Position numbers and translations under genes: made by a program. DNA of 64,000 nt from Cannabis sativa (taxonomy: Eukaryota; Streptophyta; Magnoliopsida; Rosales; Cannabaceae): positions 3,479,280 through 3,543,279 of the forward strand of contig NC_083605.1 of the NCBI RefSeq assembly GCF_029168945.1, in the 5' to 3' direction. The notes under the pieces are model-generated. The model was not told the origin of the DNA, did not search any database, and saw only the letters and a list, made by a program, of their open reading frames with translations. The first letter of the stretch is position 1. Every line of letters starts with the position of its first letter. Shown piece by piece: positions 21,500-32,600 of this stretch.

Positions 21500-21755
21500 A
21501 TGGTAACGAAATCCTTTTATTTTAAAAGTTAAATATTATCGTCAAATATTAATTGGATAACTATTGTATACACCTATTTATACATGACAGTAAAACTTTG
21601 AAGTCAATACAGTAGTAATCGAATTATATATAATTGAAACCTCAATTTTGTAAAAAAAAAAATAAATATAAAAGAGTTTTGCTAATAAAAAAAAGATAAG
21701 AGAGTCAAGTGTATAAAATTAAAATATAAAGAGGTTTCGCGGCCAATAATTTTAT
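21500..21755. mobile_element. Decayed copy of the foldback MITE seen at 9443
   Basis: The right arm contains GTCAAGTGTATAAAATTAAAA and ends in a GAGGTTTCGCGGCCAATAA-like sequence. The left arm reads GGTAACGAAATCCTTTTATT. Both resemble the ends of the LINE-split element at 9443-12,720. Confidence 0.5.
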
Positions 21756-22887
21756 TTTAAATTATGTAAGACCCGATACTTAATTGTACAATAATTATAA
21801 GATACTTAAACTGGTATTAGATACTAATAGTATTTTTTAGCATTTGTGAAAGACATTAGTCATGGTCTAGCTTCTTCTTATTTTTTTATTATTTAAAATA
21901 ATAAATAATATAGAATAAATAGAAAAAGGAATGGTTGGAGAGGAGAGAAGAGAATAAGATGAGAAGAGAACAAATGGTAGTTGAATAAAAGGAACACTTG
22001 GAAGTTGAAAAGAGAAACACAACACAACATAACATAACACTACACATGAGAGATGATATAATATGATATGATAGGGAGTAAGTGGATGAATCACTCTTAA
22101 AGTCCCATCCCACACACACACCATAATAATAAATAAATTATTAAAAAGTGATGTGTGTGATGATTCATCACCCAAAAAACAACATCACTACACTACAATT
22201 AAATGCCACATCTTTTTTTTTATTATTCTTTTTATTATTATTGTTTAGATTTTGTTAATAGAAATTTATAATAATATAATTTTTATTAAAAAAATATGAA
22301 AAAAATAGCATAAAATACTTGGTTATCCTTCTTATGGTAACTGGTTACCCTTCTGATTACCATAAGAGTACCTAGTTACTCTTACCTAATTTTTTCATAT
22401 TTTTTTAATTTTTTTTCAATTTTCTATAAAATAATATTTTTGCACATAAAAACCAATAAAATTTGTAGTTGAATTAATCACACAAAGTAAAGTTTATCTA
22501 ATTACTAACATATATTGTTATATAAAGTATATATAAAAGTGTACTAGTTACTAAATGTTAATAAAAAACAATTCCTCTTTCTTTGTCGAATAACTATTGG
22601 TTCAAACATCTATTCTTTTCAAGTACAAATTTGAAAGAGTGGAGATTGATCTTCAATTCAAGTACACTACTTATGTGTTCTCTCCTTGTTTTACTCTCTA
22701 TCTACTCATCTTTTGATTCTTTTTAAACTTAAAATAAAAAATTAGAATGATAACATTTTTCTTCTTCAAATGATTATTGTTATAATATGAAAGAAATAAA
22801 GAGAACAAATAATGGGACTCATGAGTATAAGTATACCTATATATATTTTTTATAATTTTTAATATTTTTATGGTTAAATAATTTTCG

Positions 22888-23354
22888 TGTCGTTTGGTAA
22901 CAATGTTATTTTTTAATTTTTTAATCACAAAATGAAAGTAAAATTTTTGTTTTTGAAAAGTAAAAATGCGTTTTGTAACCACTTTTGTTTTTCTATTTTA
23001 AAAACAAAAAACAAAAGTGTGTTCTGTAAAGTTTATTTTTATTTTTATTTTTTGATTTTATTTAAGTCGGGTCTAGGTCTGGGGTCGGATTTGGGTTCGG
23101 AATAAGAGGCCGGGTTCATCGCAAGGGCCGTGGGGAGAGGATTTGGGTTCGGGTCTCGTCGAAGTCTAAAATATTGATTAAGAAAAAAAATTGTTTAAGA
23201 AAATATTGAAAGTGATTTTTTTAAAAAAAATTTGATTGTCAATTAAAAAATTAAAAGTAAAAACAGTTTTATAGAACATGCTTTTGAAAAATATTTTCAC
23301 TTTTCCAATTTTAAAAACAGAAAACTGATTAAAAAAGTATTACCAAACGCTACC
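22888..23354. mobile_element. MITE with GTTTGGTA-type inverted ends and a GC-rich core
   Basis: The left end is GTGTCGTTTGGTAACA. The right end read inverted is GGTAGCGTTTGGTAATAC. Both arms are A/T-rich with matching TTTTTAAT and GTTTTT blocks. The core at 23,065-23,165 is GC-rich (CGGGTCTAGGTCTGGGGTCG). No coding. Confidence 0.55.
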
Positions 23355-23716
23355 TTTGTTTATGTTTTTTACAAAACTTTTTTATTTCAACTTTATAGTT
23401 TTTATTTTTTTAATTGCATTTTTGTAGTGTCTTATAAAAATAACATCAAAACGACATAAGAATAATATACAAATAACAATAAATAAATAAATAATAAAGA
23501 AATAACGAAATTAGAGCACAAAAATAACATTAAAGCATCAATAGTATAAACTGTGAAAATGTTTAAAATTTCGTATAACTGTATTTTTAATTTTTTTAAA
23601 CGTTTTTAAGTGTTTATGAAAATATCCTTATTATTTGTATGTGACTAGCCTTTATATTTTTTTTATGAAAAGGTAAAACAAATTGAAAAAATTACAACTT
23701 CTATTGGTTTTTATAC

Positions 23717-23925
23717 TTTTTGTGCAAAAATATGATTTTTTTTTTCAAAAAAAATTATTTTATGGGAAAATTGATAAAAAAAAAGTTAAAAAATATGGAA
23801 AAATTAAGTAAGGGTAACCTTGTAATCTTATGCTGTTTTTTTTTTTTTTTCATATTTTTTATTTTTTTTCTAAAATTTTGCCATAAAATATTTTTGAGAA
23901 AAAACCATATTTTCGCAAACTTACA
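23717..23925. mobile_element. Small foldback element
   Basis: The left arm TGCAAAAATATGATTTTTT...ATTTTATGGGAAAATT is mirrored by the right arm read inverted, TTTGCGAAAATATGGTTTTTT...ATTTTATGGCAAAATT. Total about 210 bp. Confidence 0.6.
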
Positions 23926-24769
23926 CTTTAAAAAATCATAAAAATGAAAATTCCCCAAACAAATTCGGTGTTTCACAAAATAGATTCTAAACTCGATTTC
24001 GGTTAAATATTCTTTCAATATAACTAAAATACTCTAAATTTTTATAATTCTAAAAATACCTAATTCATATTTCATTTTAATTAATTTTGACATAGATTAA
24101 ATTTGGTATTTATTTTGATTTATTTTGCAAAACAAAGCTTCATTTTATCATTTTCTAAAACACAAAAACTAATGGCATATTGAAACTAAATATGAAATGT
24201 TTTGTTCTAAGAAGAAACAAAGAGGGCAAGGCCTTATCAATGAAGTTGGCCATCAATCACCTCTAAAAGACACAATTTTAGGTTAAGGCTTAAAAAATGA
24301 AAAAAAAAATTGATAGCCAAAACCAAAATAGTAATTATCAAATACCTAATCAATATTCAATAAATAAATAATAATCATTAATCATGTGGTTGTAGATTGT
24401 AACCCCATCAAATTCTTCTATTTTTATAATAATATTATAAATTATTATTATTATTATTATATTTTGTCAACAAAGTCCAAGTCCAAATGCATGCCTTGTT
24501 ATTTGTGATGGTGAAGTTGAAGCAATGGGTCCCACCTTTTTTGTCGTTTCGAAATTTTCACTCATTTAAATATTTAAATAATTATTATTTGCCAAAAAGA
24601 ATATATATTATTAGTGAAAAAATTAAACCTTTTATTTTCTACAAATTAAACATTAAACCTTAAAATTAAATTAAATATTTAGGAAAAAGAGAAAGAAAAA
24701 AATAAATAAATAAATGTATTTGGTGCATAAGATTGAGTATAATTATTGCATTATATTGAAATTAAAATA

Positions 24770-24965
24770 ATTTAGGTTTTTTTTTTTTTTTACACTTTAA
24801 AATATTTTTTTTTGTATTTTTACGGAATTTTACACAGAAACTCTTATAGCAATTAACGGAATTAACGGAGCAACTTATATCGCAACTAAAATTCATATAG
24901 CAACCCACACACATAGAAACTATCATAGCAACCCAAACTGTAAATTTTTTTTTAAAAAAATTAAG
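24770..24965. repeat. Dispersed repeat shared with 57,150-57,310
   Basis: It carries TTTACACTTTAAAATATTTTT, a GTATTTTTACGGAATTT block, several ATAGCAACC-like segments and CAAACTGTAAATTTTTTTT. An inverted relative at 57,150-57,310 has AAAATTTACAGTTTGAGTTAC, GTGGGTTGTTATACGG and TTCCGTAAAAATACAAAAAA in the reverse order. Confidence 0.6.
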
Positions 24966-26374
24966 AAAATAGTATATAGAGTAATTCCTCAATAATTTAA
25001 TACTATCTTATATTGCGTAGAATTAAATTAGATAAATAATTTTTTTTAATTTTAAATTAAAAAATTATATAAAATATTATGAAATTTATTTTATTTTTAA
25101 TTATTTTAATATATAGAAAAAAACAATTATTGGAATCACTAAAAAGTGGGGTCCACCATTTTTTAAGTATAGGATAAATGATTATTTTTTTTTTAATATT
25201 TTTTAGGAGAATGGGATTATTATTATTAATTCTAGTAGAAGAAAAGGGTAAGTGTATTTTAAAAGTATTGTACATTTTATTTTATTAAATGATAAATTTG
25301 AGTATGTACTTTTTATTTTTATAATAGTATCATGAGTTAATTTTTTATCAAAAATAAAATTAGTAGTAACTCAATTTAAAAGTGTTATAACAAGATTAGG
25401 TATGTTTTTTATATTTGTATACAATAAAAATTATTTTCAATTTGATTATATTTAAAAAAAAATTATTAAAAATTAAGTTCAGTATATTATTTTATACTTT
25501 CTTAAAAAAAATAAATTTATCATTTAATAAAATAAAAAATTTATTTTGGTGACTTTTATAAAATACGAATATAGGATTAACAAAAAACCAATAATTCTAA
25601 TCTAGTAAAAAAAATAATTGAAATCATTAAAAGGTGGGGTGCACCATTTTACAAGTGTATATAATTCCATTTATTATTATTATTTTTAGCTATTTTTTTA
25701 TTACAAGTGTAGACTAAATTTTTTGAACGAGTCTTGTTGTGCAACCCAATTTGTTTAAGCTCTATTTTTGGCGTGTTAAATTTTTTGAATCTTATAAAAT
25801 TTTGCAGGATGTTTTAAATAATTACAACATACGAAATCATGAAAAAAATTAGACAAAAAATTTCTCTCAGATAACGAAATAGATTGAGATACATTAGTGC
25901 ATCCCTTTTAAGGATTGCATTGTAAAGATTTTCATTATTATTTTGAGGAAAATGGGATTATTATTTGGGTGCTTCTACAATATACTCCCTTAAAAGGGAT
26001 GCACAGATGAACCCTCTATTTATTTCGGTATTTAGAAAAAATTTCAGTCTACTTTTTTTCTATTGGTGTATGGTATAGTTATTTGAGATATCCAATAAAA
26101 TTTTAGGAAATTCAGAATAATTTACAATATAAAAAGTAGTGTTCAAACAATCTATTTTACACGCGTATAAAATAAAAGAGTCTTGCATGCAACAGAATGT
26201 TTGAACACTATTTTTAGCGTGTTAAATTTTTCTAATTCTCTCAAATTTTTGCAGGATATCTTAAATAACTACAACATAGACAACCATGAAAAAATTAATT
26301 AGACTAAAAAATTATCTCAAATGTCGAAAGAGATAGGGATTGCATCAGTGGACCCTTTTAGGGGTGCATTGTAG

Positions 26375-26428
<54 letters not shown>

Positions 26429-26429
26429 G
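26375..26429. repeat. (ATT)n microsatellite
   Basis: About 18 ATT triplets between two F1 foldback copies. Confidence 0.95.
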
Positions 26430-27264
26430 TTGGAAAGATTTGGTGCTTCTACGATGCACCTCATAACATGAGTGTATTGATACACCCCCTATCTATTTTG
26501 GCATTTAGAAGAATTTTTTACTTTAATTTTTTTTATAGTCGTGTATATTATAGTTATTTAAGATATCCTGTAAAATGTTGAGAAATTCGAAATAATTTAC
26601 AATACATAAAATAATATTTATATAGTTTATTTCACGCATAAAAAATAAAAGAGTCACACGTGCAACATATTGTTTGAACCCTATTTCAACATGTTTTTTT
26701 TTTTTTTTTAATTTTTCAAAATTTTGAAGGATGTCTTAAATAACTACAACATCATGACCTTAAAATAATTAGACTAAAAAATTTTCTCAAATACCAAAAC
26801 AGATAAAGTATATCTGTACACCCATTTTAAGAATGTTCATTGTAGAATTTTCTAATAGAGTTATTATTTAGAAAAAAAAAATCTAATTCCACGTACCAAA
26901 CCAAAAAAAAAATATAATAAATAAATAAAAATTGCATACATAAATGGAAAAATTTACAATAGATACCCTTAAAAGAGATGTACTGATACACTTCTATATG
27001 TTTTTGTTATCCGAAATAATTTTTTAATCAATTTTCTTTCATGGTATATACGTTATGGTTATTAAAGACATCCTGCAAAATTTTAAGAAATTCAAAAAAA
27101 TTTGACACATTGAAAACAAGGTTCAAACAGTGTACTGCACGCGTGACTATTTTATTTTATACACATTTGAAATAGACTGTTTGAACACTGCTCTCTACAT
27201 TGTAAATTATTTCAAATTTCTCAAAATTGTGTAGAAGAAAAAAAAAATTAGACTATTTTGTTGT

Positions 27265-27328
27265 GATCATATAAATAAACTTAAAGAAAGGCAAAACAAG
27301 AAAGAAAAAATCATGCATACAAACTTAC
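27265..27328 (+). repeat. Extra copy 1 of the GGCT-like core promoter
   Basis: The run from the TATAAATA at 27,270-27,277 through TAAACTTAAAGAAAGGCAAA and CAAGAAAGAAAAA matches the true promoter and leader start at 28,078-28,120 almost base for base. It is followed by CATGCATACAAACTTAC rather than the gene. Confidence 0.75.
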
Positions 27329-27429
27329 AATTTGAATCGTGTTCTCAACATTTTAAATTTTTTTTGAATGTCAAAACATGTAGAGAGTCATCAATGCATT
27401 CTTTTTAAGGGGATGAATTGTAGAGTGCT

Positions 27430-27492
27430 AATATAAATAAACTTAAAGAAAGGCATAGCAAGAAAGAAAAAGTCATGTATACGAATTTACAA
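27430..27492 (+). repeat. Extra copy 2 of the GGCT-like core promoter
   Basis: TATAAATA at 27,432-27,439, then AACTTAAAGAAAGGCATAGC and AAGAAAGAAAAAG, followed by CATGTATACGAATTTAC. It resembles copy 1, 162 bp upstream, and the true promoter 646 bp downstream. Confidence 0.75.
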
Positions 27493-28077
27493 TTTTAATC
27501 ATGTTTTCAACATGTTAATTTTTTTTATCGAATCGTTCAAAATTTTATAAAATGTCTTAAATAATAAATACGACCATAAAAAATGACTCAAAAACCTCTC
27601 AGATGCTAAAAGTGCATCAATGCACCCGTATTAGGAAAGTACATTATAGAATTTTCAATTGTTATTTTAAGAAAAAAGGAATTATTATTTACCAAAAAAA
27701 AAAATCTAAAAGTACTTACACCTTAAAAGAGATGCACGGATATATTCTCTACTTATTTTGACATTCAAAATAATCTTTTAATTATTTTTTTTTTCATATT
27801 CATGTACGTTATAATTATTTAAAATATTTTATAAATATTAAAAAAAAAATCACAATATAGATAGACTATTTAAATCTTGTTTTCGACATATTAAATTTTA
27901 TTATAATTCTTAAATAACTAAAGGTCATCACCATCAAAATTATTTTTACCAAAACAGAATCAAATGCATCTATACATTCGTTTTAGCATTCTAAAATTTT
28001 GCAAAATCTAATTCATGTACCAAACCAAAATAGTAATAAAAATAATTTAAAAAATGGCATATATATATATATATATA

Positions 28078-28085
28078 TATAAATA
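28078..28085 (+). promoter_or_regulatory. Probable TATA box of the GGCT-like gene
   Basis: TATAAATA ends an (AT)n run about 70 bases before the start codon at 28,155, leaving a leader of about 40-45 bases if transcription starts 30 bases downstream. Confidence 0.6.
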
Positions 28086-28154
28086 AACTTAAAGAAAGGC
28101 AAAGCAAGAAAGAAAAAAGCTTCGATTTTTATATTTTTACAGAGAGACCCAAAA

Positions 28155-28703
28155 ATGGTGACAGAGAAGAAAATGGTTTCAGAGAAAGAGAAAATGGTGA
28201 AATTGATCTTCACCTACGGAACATTGAAGCAAGGATTCTCCAACCATGTCCTCTTACAAGATCTAATCACAACAGGAGACGCTCTCTTCATCGGAAACTA
28301 CAAAACCCATCTCAATTACCCTCTTGTTTGCGGTCCATACAGAGTTCCTTTTCTCATCAACCTTCCCGGCTCCGGTCAAAAAGTCATCGGAGAATTGTAC
28401 GCAGTTTCATCCTCCGGCTTATCTCGATTAGATGAACTCGAGGGCATCACTCGTTCTCATTACCAAAGACTCCCAATTCAATTATCACCGTTGGATCATC
28501 AAGATGATGATGGTGTTGTTCTCACCGCCGGTGAGGCTTATTTCGCTCATTCTAGCTACGCCGGTAAGCTTTGGAACAAGAATGGACGACAAGGGTTGGT
28601 TGGGTATACAGAGGAGGTGGCTCGTGGGTATGTCAAACGGAAAGATAGGCCTCAAGATCGAACCTTTATGGATCATATTCGTTCTTTTTTAGAATCTCAG
28701 TAA
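28155..28703 (+). CDS. AIG2-like gamma-glutamylcyclotransferase family protein
   Basis: A single-exon gene of 182 residues. The GGCT/AIG2 fold is recognisable from LIFTYGTLKQGFSNH (residues 17-31; the YGTL loop binds the substrate), FIGNYKTHLNYPLVCGPYRVPFL, VIGELYAVSSSGLSRLDELEG (residues 78-97, with acidic residues in the usual catalytic position) and HYQRLPIQL. Family members release 5-oxoproline from gamma-glutamyl compounds or branched isopeptides; the exact substrate is not shown. The first ATG gives a 15-residue lysine/glutamate-rich lead; ATGs at codons 7 and 14 are alternatives. A TATA box lies about 70 bp upstream. It converges on the J-protein gene with a tandem repeat between them. 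Confidence 0.92.
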   Translation: MVTEKKMVSEKEKMVKLIFTYGTLKQGFSNHVLLQDLITTGDALFIGNYKTHLNYPLVCGPYRVPFLINLPGSGQKVIGELYAVSSSGLSRLDELEGITRSHYQRLPIQLSPLDHQDDDGVVLTAGEAYFAHSSYAGKLWNKNGRQGLVGYTEEVARGYVKRKDRPQDRTFMDHIRSFLESQ

Positions 28704-28945
28704 TGGTTTTTTTTTTTTATTTTGTTTTTAGGGTTAGAACAGAAGAAGAAGAAGAAGAAGAAGAATTGGGATTTGATTAGATAAGAATAATATGATTATG
28801 AAAAGAGTTGTACTGTCATTTCTGATTCTTATGTTTATGGTATGAAAATAAGAAAGAGAGGTTTATTTATGGTTTATATATATTATCCACATTCTTCTCA
28901 ATACCTTCTTCTTCCTTTAATTGCTGTGTCCTGCCATTGTTGTTA

Positions 28946-29545
28946 CAGTTCAAAAGTCAGAAACTTCATATATAATATATATATATATTTATATATATAT
29001 AGATGTATTGCTATTGTTATTGATAGTTCAAAGTCTGAAACTTTATCTGGTAAATATGATCACAACAAAATTGTATGTATACATGTATCATATGTGTGTA
29101 TATGTATTTACAATTGTTATTAGCAGTTCAAAGTCTGAAACTTAATCTGGTAAGTATGATCACAAGACAACAATCTTATCAGTTATATGTACTTTTTACA
29201 TGTATTACAATTGTTATTAACAGTTCAAAAGTCAGAAATTTTATATATATATATATAACATATATTGTATATACATGTATTGCTATTGTTATGAATAGTT
29301 CAAAGTCTGAAACTTTATCTGCAAAATATGATCACTAGCAAAATTATATGTACTTTTACATGTATTGCAATTGTAAATTTGTAATTAGTAGTTCAAAGTC
29401 AGAAACTTTATTTATATAGCATATATATATATATTGTATACACATGTATTGCTTTTGTTATATAACAGTTCAAAAGTAAACAATATTATATGTACTTATA
29501 TATGTATTGCCATTGTTATATGACAGTTCAAAGTCAACAACTTCT
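28946..29545. repeat. Tandem repeat array (about eight units of 57-101 bp)
   Basis: The core AGTTCAAAGTCTGAAACTT recurs at about 28,946, 29,023, 29,124, 29,221, 29,297, 29,388, 29,467 and 29,524. Each is preceded by TGTATTGC-ATTGTTATT-like sequence, and several are followed by ATCTGGTAAATATGATCAC. The array fills the gap between the GGCT-like and J-protein genes. Confidence 0.85.
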
Positions 29546-29607
29546 TTATCAGCTAATAACTATGATCTCAAATTTCAACAACATTATATGGTGTATTTGT
29601 ATATGTA

Positions 29608-32600
29608 TTACCATAGTGATGTTTGACTAATACCAAGGCCATTGCATGTAAGTATCATTCCTTTGAATCTTGCAAGATATTCCTACAAAATATAACAATC
29701 AATCATTCATTCATTCACTTACTATTTGCATCTGAATCTGAAAATGAATGAAGAATAGTAATAATAATAGGACAAGATTACTTAGATTATTCATAGTACA
29801 TAGTACATACCCTAAGAGTATACTTATCAATCTCATAAATTCCAGTATAATCATACTCCAATCGCTTGGCTGGATCACTTAACACTGCACACACAACAAA
29901 TAAGTCATAAGTTTTAGAGAGCGTTTGGAAAACTAAGAGGGGCTTGGAATTAAGGTGGCGTTTGGTTGGAGATAATGAAATGGAATGGAAAGACTAAGAA
30001 ACAATTTCCATTCTATTCCTTTGTTTGGTTGTATATTTATTAAAGTGTTGGAATGTCATTCCAATAGAATGACCTTTCTACCATTTCAGTGGAATGATAA
30101 TTTAATTTTAAAATGGAAGAAAAGACCATTTCAATACATGACGAGAAAAAATTTAATAATTTTTTTATGCATTTTAAATTTTATTCCAGCCCTATTCTCA
30201 TTCCCATTCTCATTCCTCCCAACCAAACATCACCTATGTATAATTGAAGGTAATTAAACAGTTTTGTGTGTTTATGTGACCACATAATTATACAGTAACT
30301 GTAAAATTGGAAGTAAATGAGAGATCTCGATTGCGCTTTCCAATTCTCATAGCCCCATGAAAATTGAGTATAATTACTATAATTTTTTTTTATTTTAAAT
30401 GTTAAGTACTAAAAATTATTGTTTTCATGTATAATTGCTAACTATTTAGTATTTTGGCAAACAAACAAGACATTACTTATTCATAAACACCTTGTATTTT
30501 AAAATAGTGCTAGTAATTACACAATCTAGCAATTATGCAGTTACTTCGAAACGTAACTTCTGAGGTGTATTTCATGATTAAACCAGCACATGCATTTCAA
30601 TTCTCAATATGCCAATCATATAATGAATGAGAAATACAAAGAAGTTAGATAAAAGAATGACCTAAGGACACTCATTCAGCTATACACATAATAAAACAAC
30701 AGTAACACAAAACAGAAAGCAAATATGAAGGTGGGTCAATTGTTCAAGACATCGTTATGGACTTTGGTGAACTTGGTGTTGTTTTGAAGCTACCGATTTA
30801 CAACGGCATAGAGTTATAGAAACTATAATTTTAATTCTTACACATGACATTCTATCCATAAATTTGGCTTGTGGTACTTCTCCTTTTCGGTTGCCAAGTG
30901 ATCGATCAAAGAAGAATGGGCTGAAGATGTATGGTGAACGATTAAATTCTGGGTGACTACATGGTTATTTAAATCGAAAGGTTTTAAGGAGCTATCTTTT
31001 CACGACTTGACCAGAGAATGGAGTCTTATGTTTTATATATCTTTTCTTCTCGGAAGTTATAGCTTAGCTTGTAACTACGGTTTTCCTCCACCATGAGCAA
31101 GGCTCCCGAATAATGTTTGGGAGGAGCTCAGTCAAAGACAAGTAACATCTGTCTCTTTCAAAGAAGAATAGCATAGTGCATAGATTTAACACCAAAATCC
31201 AGCAATCCAAAATAACTATATTTTCTTTTCATTTCCTATATATCATCACTGTTTATCCACTAATTAATTACCAATGGCTGTATCAAAAATCTATGGGTTA
31301 TATGTCATGCTATAACAGAACTTTTTGCTGTATCAATGTGTATCTTTATTTGGTTGCCAAAGAAACTGAAACAAGTAAAGCATAGTGATACACCAATATT
31401 AAAGAATAGAAAATAATAAGCACTTAGTTATATTAGCTCTATATTACATAATGTGTATTACTCATCGGTTTAGTAGTTTATTAGTTTAGAAGATATTTGT
31501 TTGTTAGTGTGTGAAGATTGGTGACTTGTTAAATAGAGTTATTGGCTATCACTTTACCAATTAATGAAGAATGTATATAAATTTCTATTTCCCCTCTAGT
31601 TTATTCTCTCTCTCTCTATACTCTCTTTCGGTTCTCTACAATTCTAAGGTGTACGCCAATACGCAAAAGTTTGGCGATTATCGCGACAAGGCCGTATCAC
31701 ATAGACAAAACCAAAAAAGGAGAAGTTCCACAATTTTTTTTCTTTCTTCTTTTCGGAAAAAGAGATGGAGGTCAAAAGTCGTAGACTGACCTCCTCTCAT
31801 TTTTAATAGGGAGCCTCACTTATGGCGGAGGAAAACCGTAGTAACAATTAAAAATAGTAAAACAGGCACAAAGACAGATAAAGCTTTAAGGCATACATCA
31901 AAAAATATTAAAAAAGATCAGAAGTCTTAAGCCATAAGATAAGAGTGTTGTCTTAGTACAAGATACAACCCCATTATGATAGACTCTAGTATTAGTATGG
32001 TGAGGTTGAGTATAGCAAACAAGAGAGATTTGACTAAGTTTATTGAGTGGTAAATAGAATAGTATAAATAGGTGAGTGAGGGAAATAGAAGGGTATGCAA
32101 TGAATTGAGTAAAACTTTATTTGCATCAAAGGGGCTTAATGGCTCTCATCAATTGTGACTAGTTTTTCTCATTCACTCTATACAATTTTCCTTCTGTTTG
32201 GCTACTGGTTCGCTACTGTTTAATTGTCTTCTTAAGTTTGTAGTTTTCGGTTCTTATCACCGAAATCCAGCAGTGCATAAGCTTTGGAGAGGCTTAAATC
32301 TCCAAATTCCCAATCTTTCGAGAGAATTGGTCTCTCCACAAAGAATATACTCTTTTCTAATTCCAAGCTAATCTAAATGAGGTTCCTCCCTATATTTATA
32401 AGCATTGGTCTTAAAAAGAGCCAGGCCACCTAGGATTACAATTGAACCGATAGCATTAAAACACTAAAACAACTTAGCCTATGTACGTAAACCTCTTGTT
32501 CTATAAACCGATGTTGCAAACCAGAATGAACCCCATAGTTTCTTTTCATTTCCCTTTCCTACATCACTGTTTTACCATAAATGACCACAAAAATCAAAGG

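Larger units (their letters stand above)
25725..28010. repeat. Cluster of about six related foldback MITEs (family F1)
   Basis: One copy is about 400 bp and palindromic. The left arm has CTTAAAAGGGATGCA, TTTCGGTATTTAGAA, GAGATATCC and TTTACAATAT; the middle has a CGCGTATAAAATAAAAGAGTC block; the right arm repeats the left inverted. Near-complete copies are at 25,970-26,365 and 26,440-26,850. Half or broken copies are at 25,725-25,935, 26,945-27,235 (with 27,340-27,425), 27,490-27,655 and 27,708-28,010. Further relatives lie at 34,590-34,960 and 45,190-45,420. Confidence 0.8.
21216..28154. other. Gene-free AT-rich region packed with foldback repeats
   Basis: Nearly 7 kb without a credible gene. 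The first few hundred bases are the PLATZ promoter side. Separate entries cover the MITE copy at 21,500, foldbacks at 22,888 and 23,717, the repeat at 24,770 and the large foldback cluster from 25,725. The rest, including about 21,756-22,887 and 23,930-24,770, is AT-rich DNA with simple runs. Confidence 0.6.

Noticed and set aside
28842..29338. Several overlapping short open frames
   Set aside because: They arise from the tandem array 3' of the GGCT-like gene and repeat the same phrase in different frames.
31176..31789. Short open frames in J-protein intron 3
   Set aside because: No similarity to known proteins and embedded in an inverted-repeat element.
31860..32470. Possible solo LTRs (TATA-like GTATAAATAGG at about 32,064 and an inverted one near 32,395)
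   Set aside because: No TG...CA boundaries or target duplications could be defined, so no call was made.
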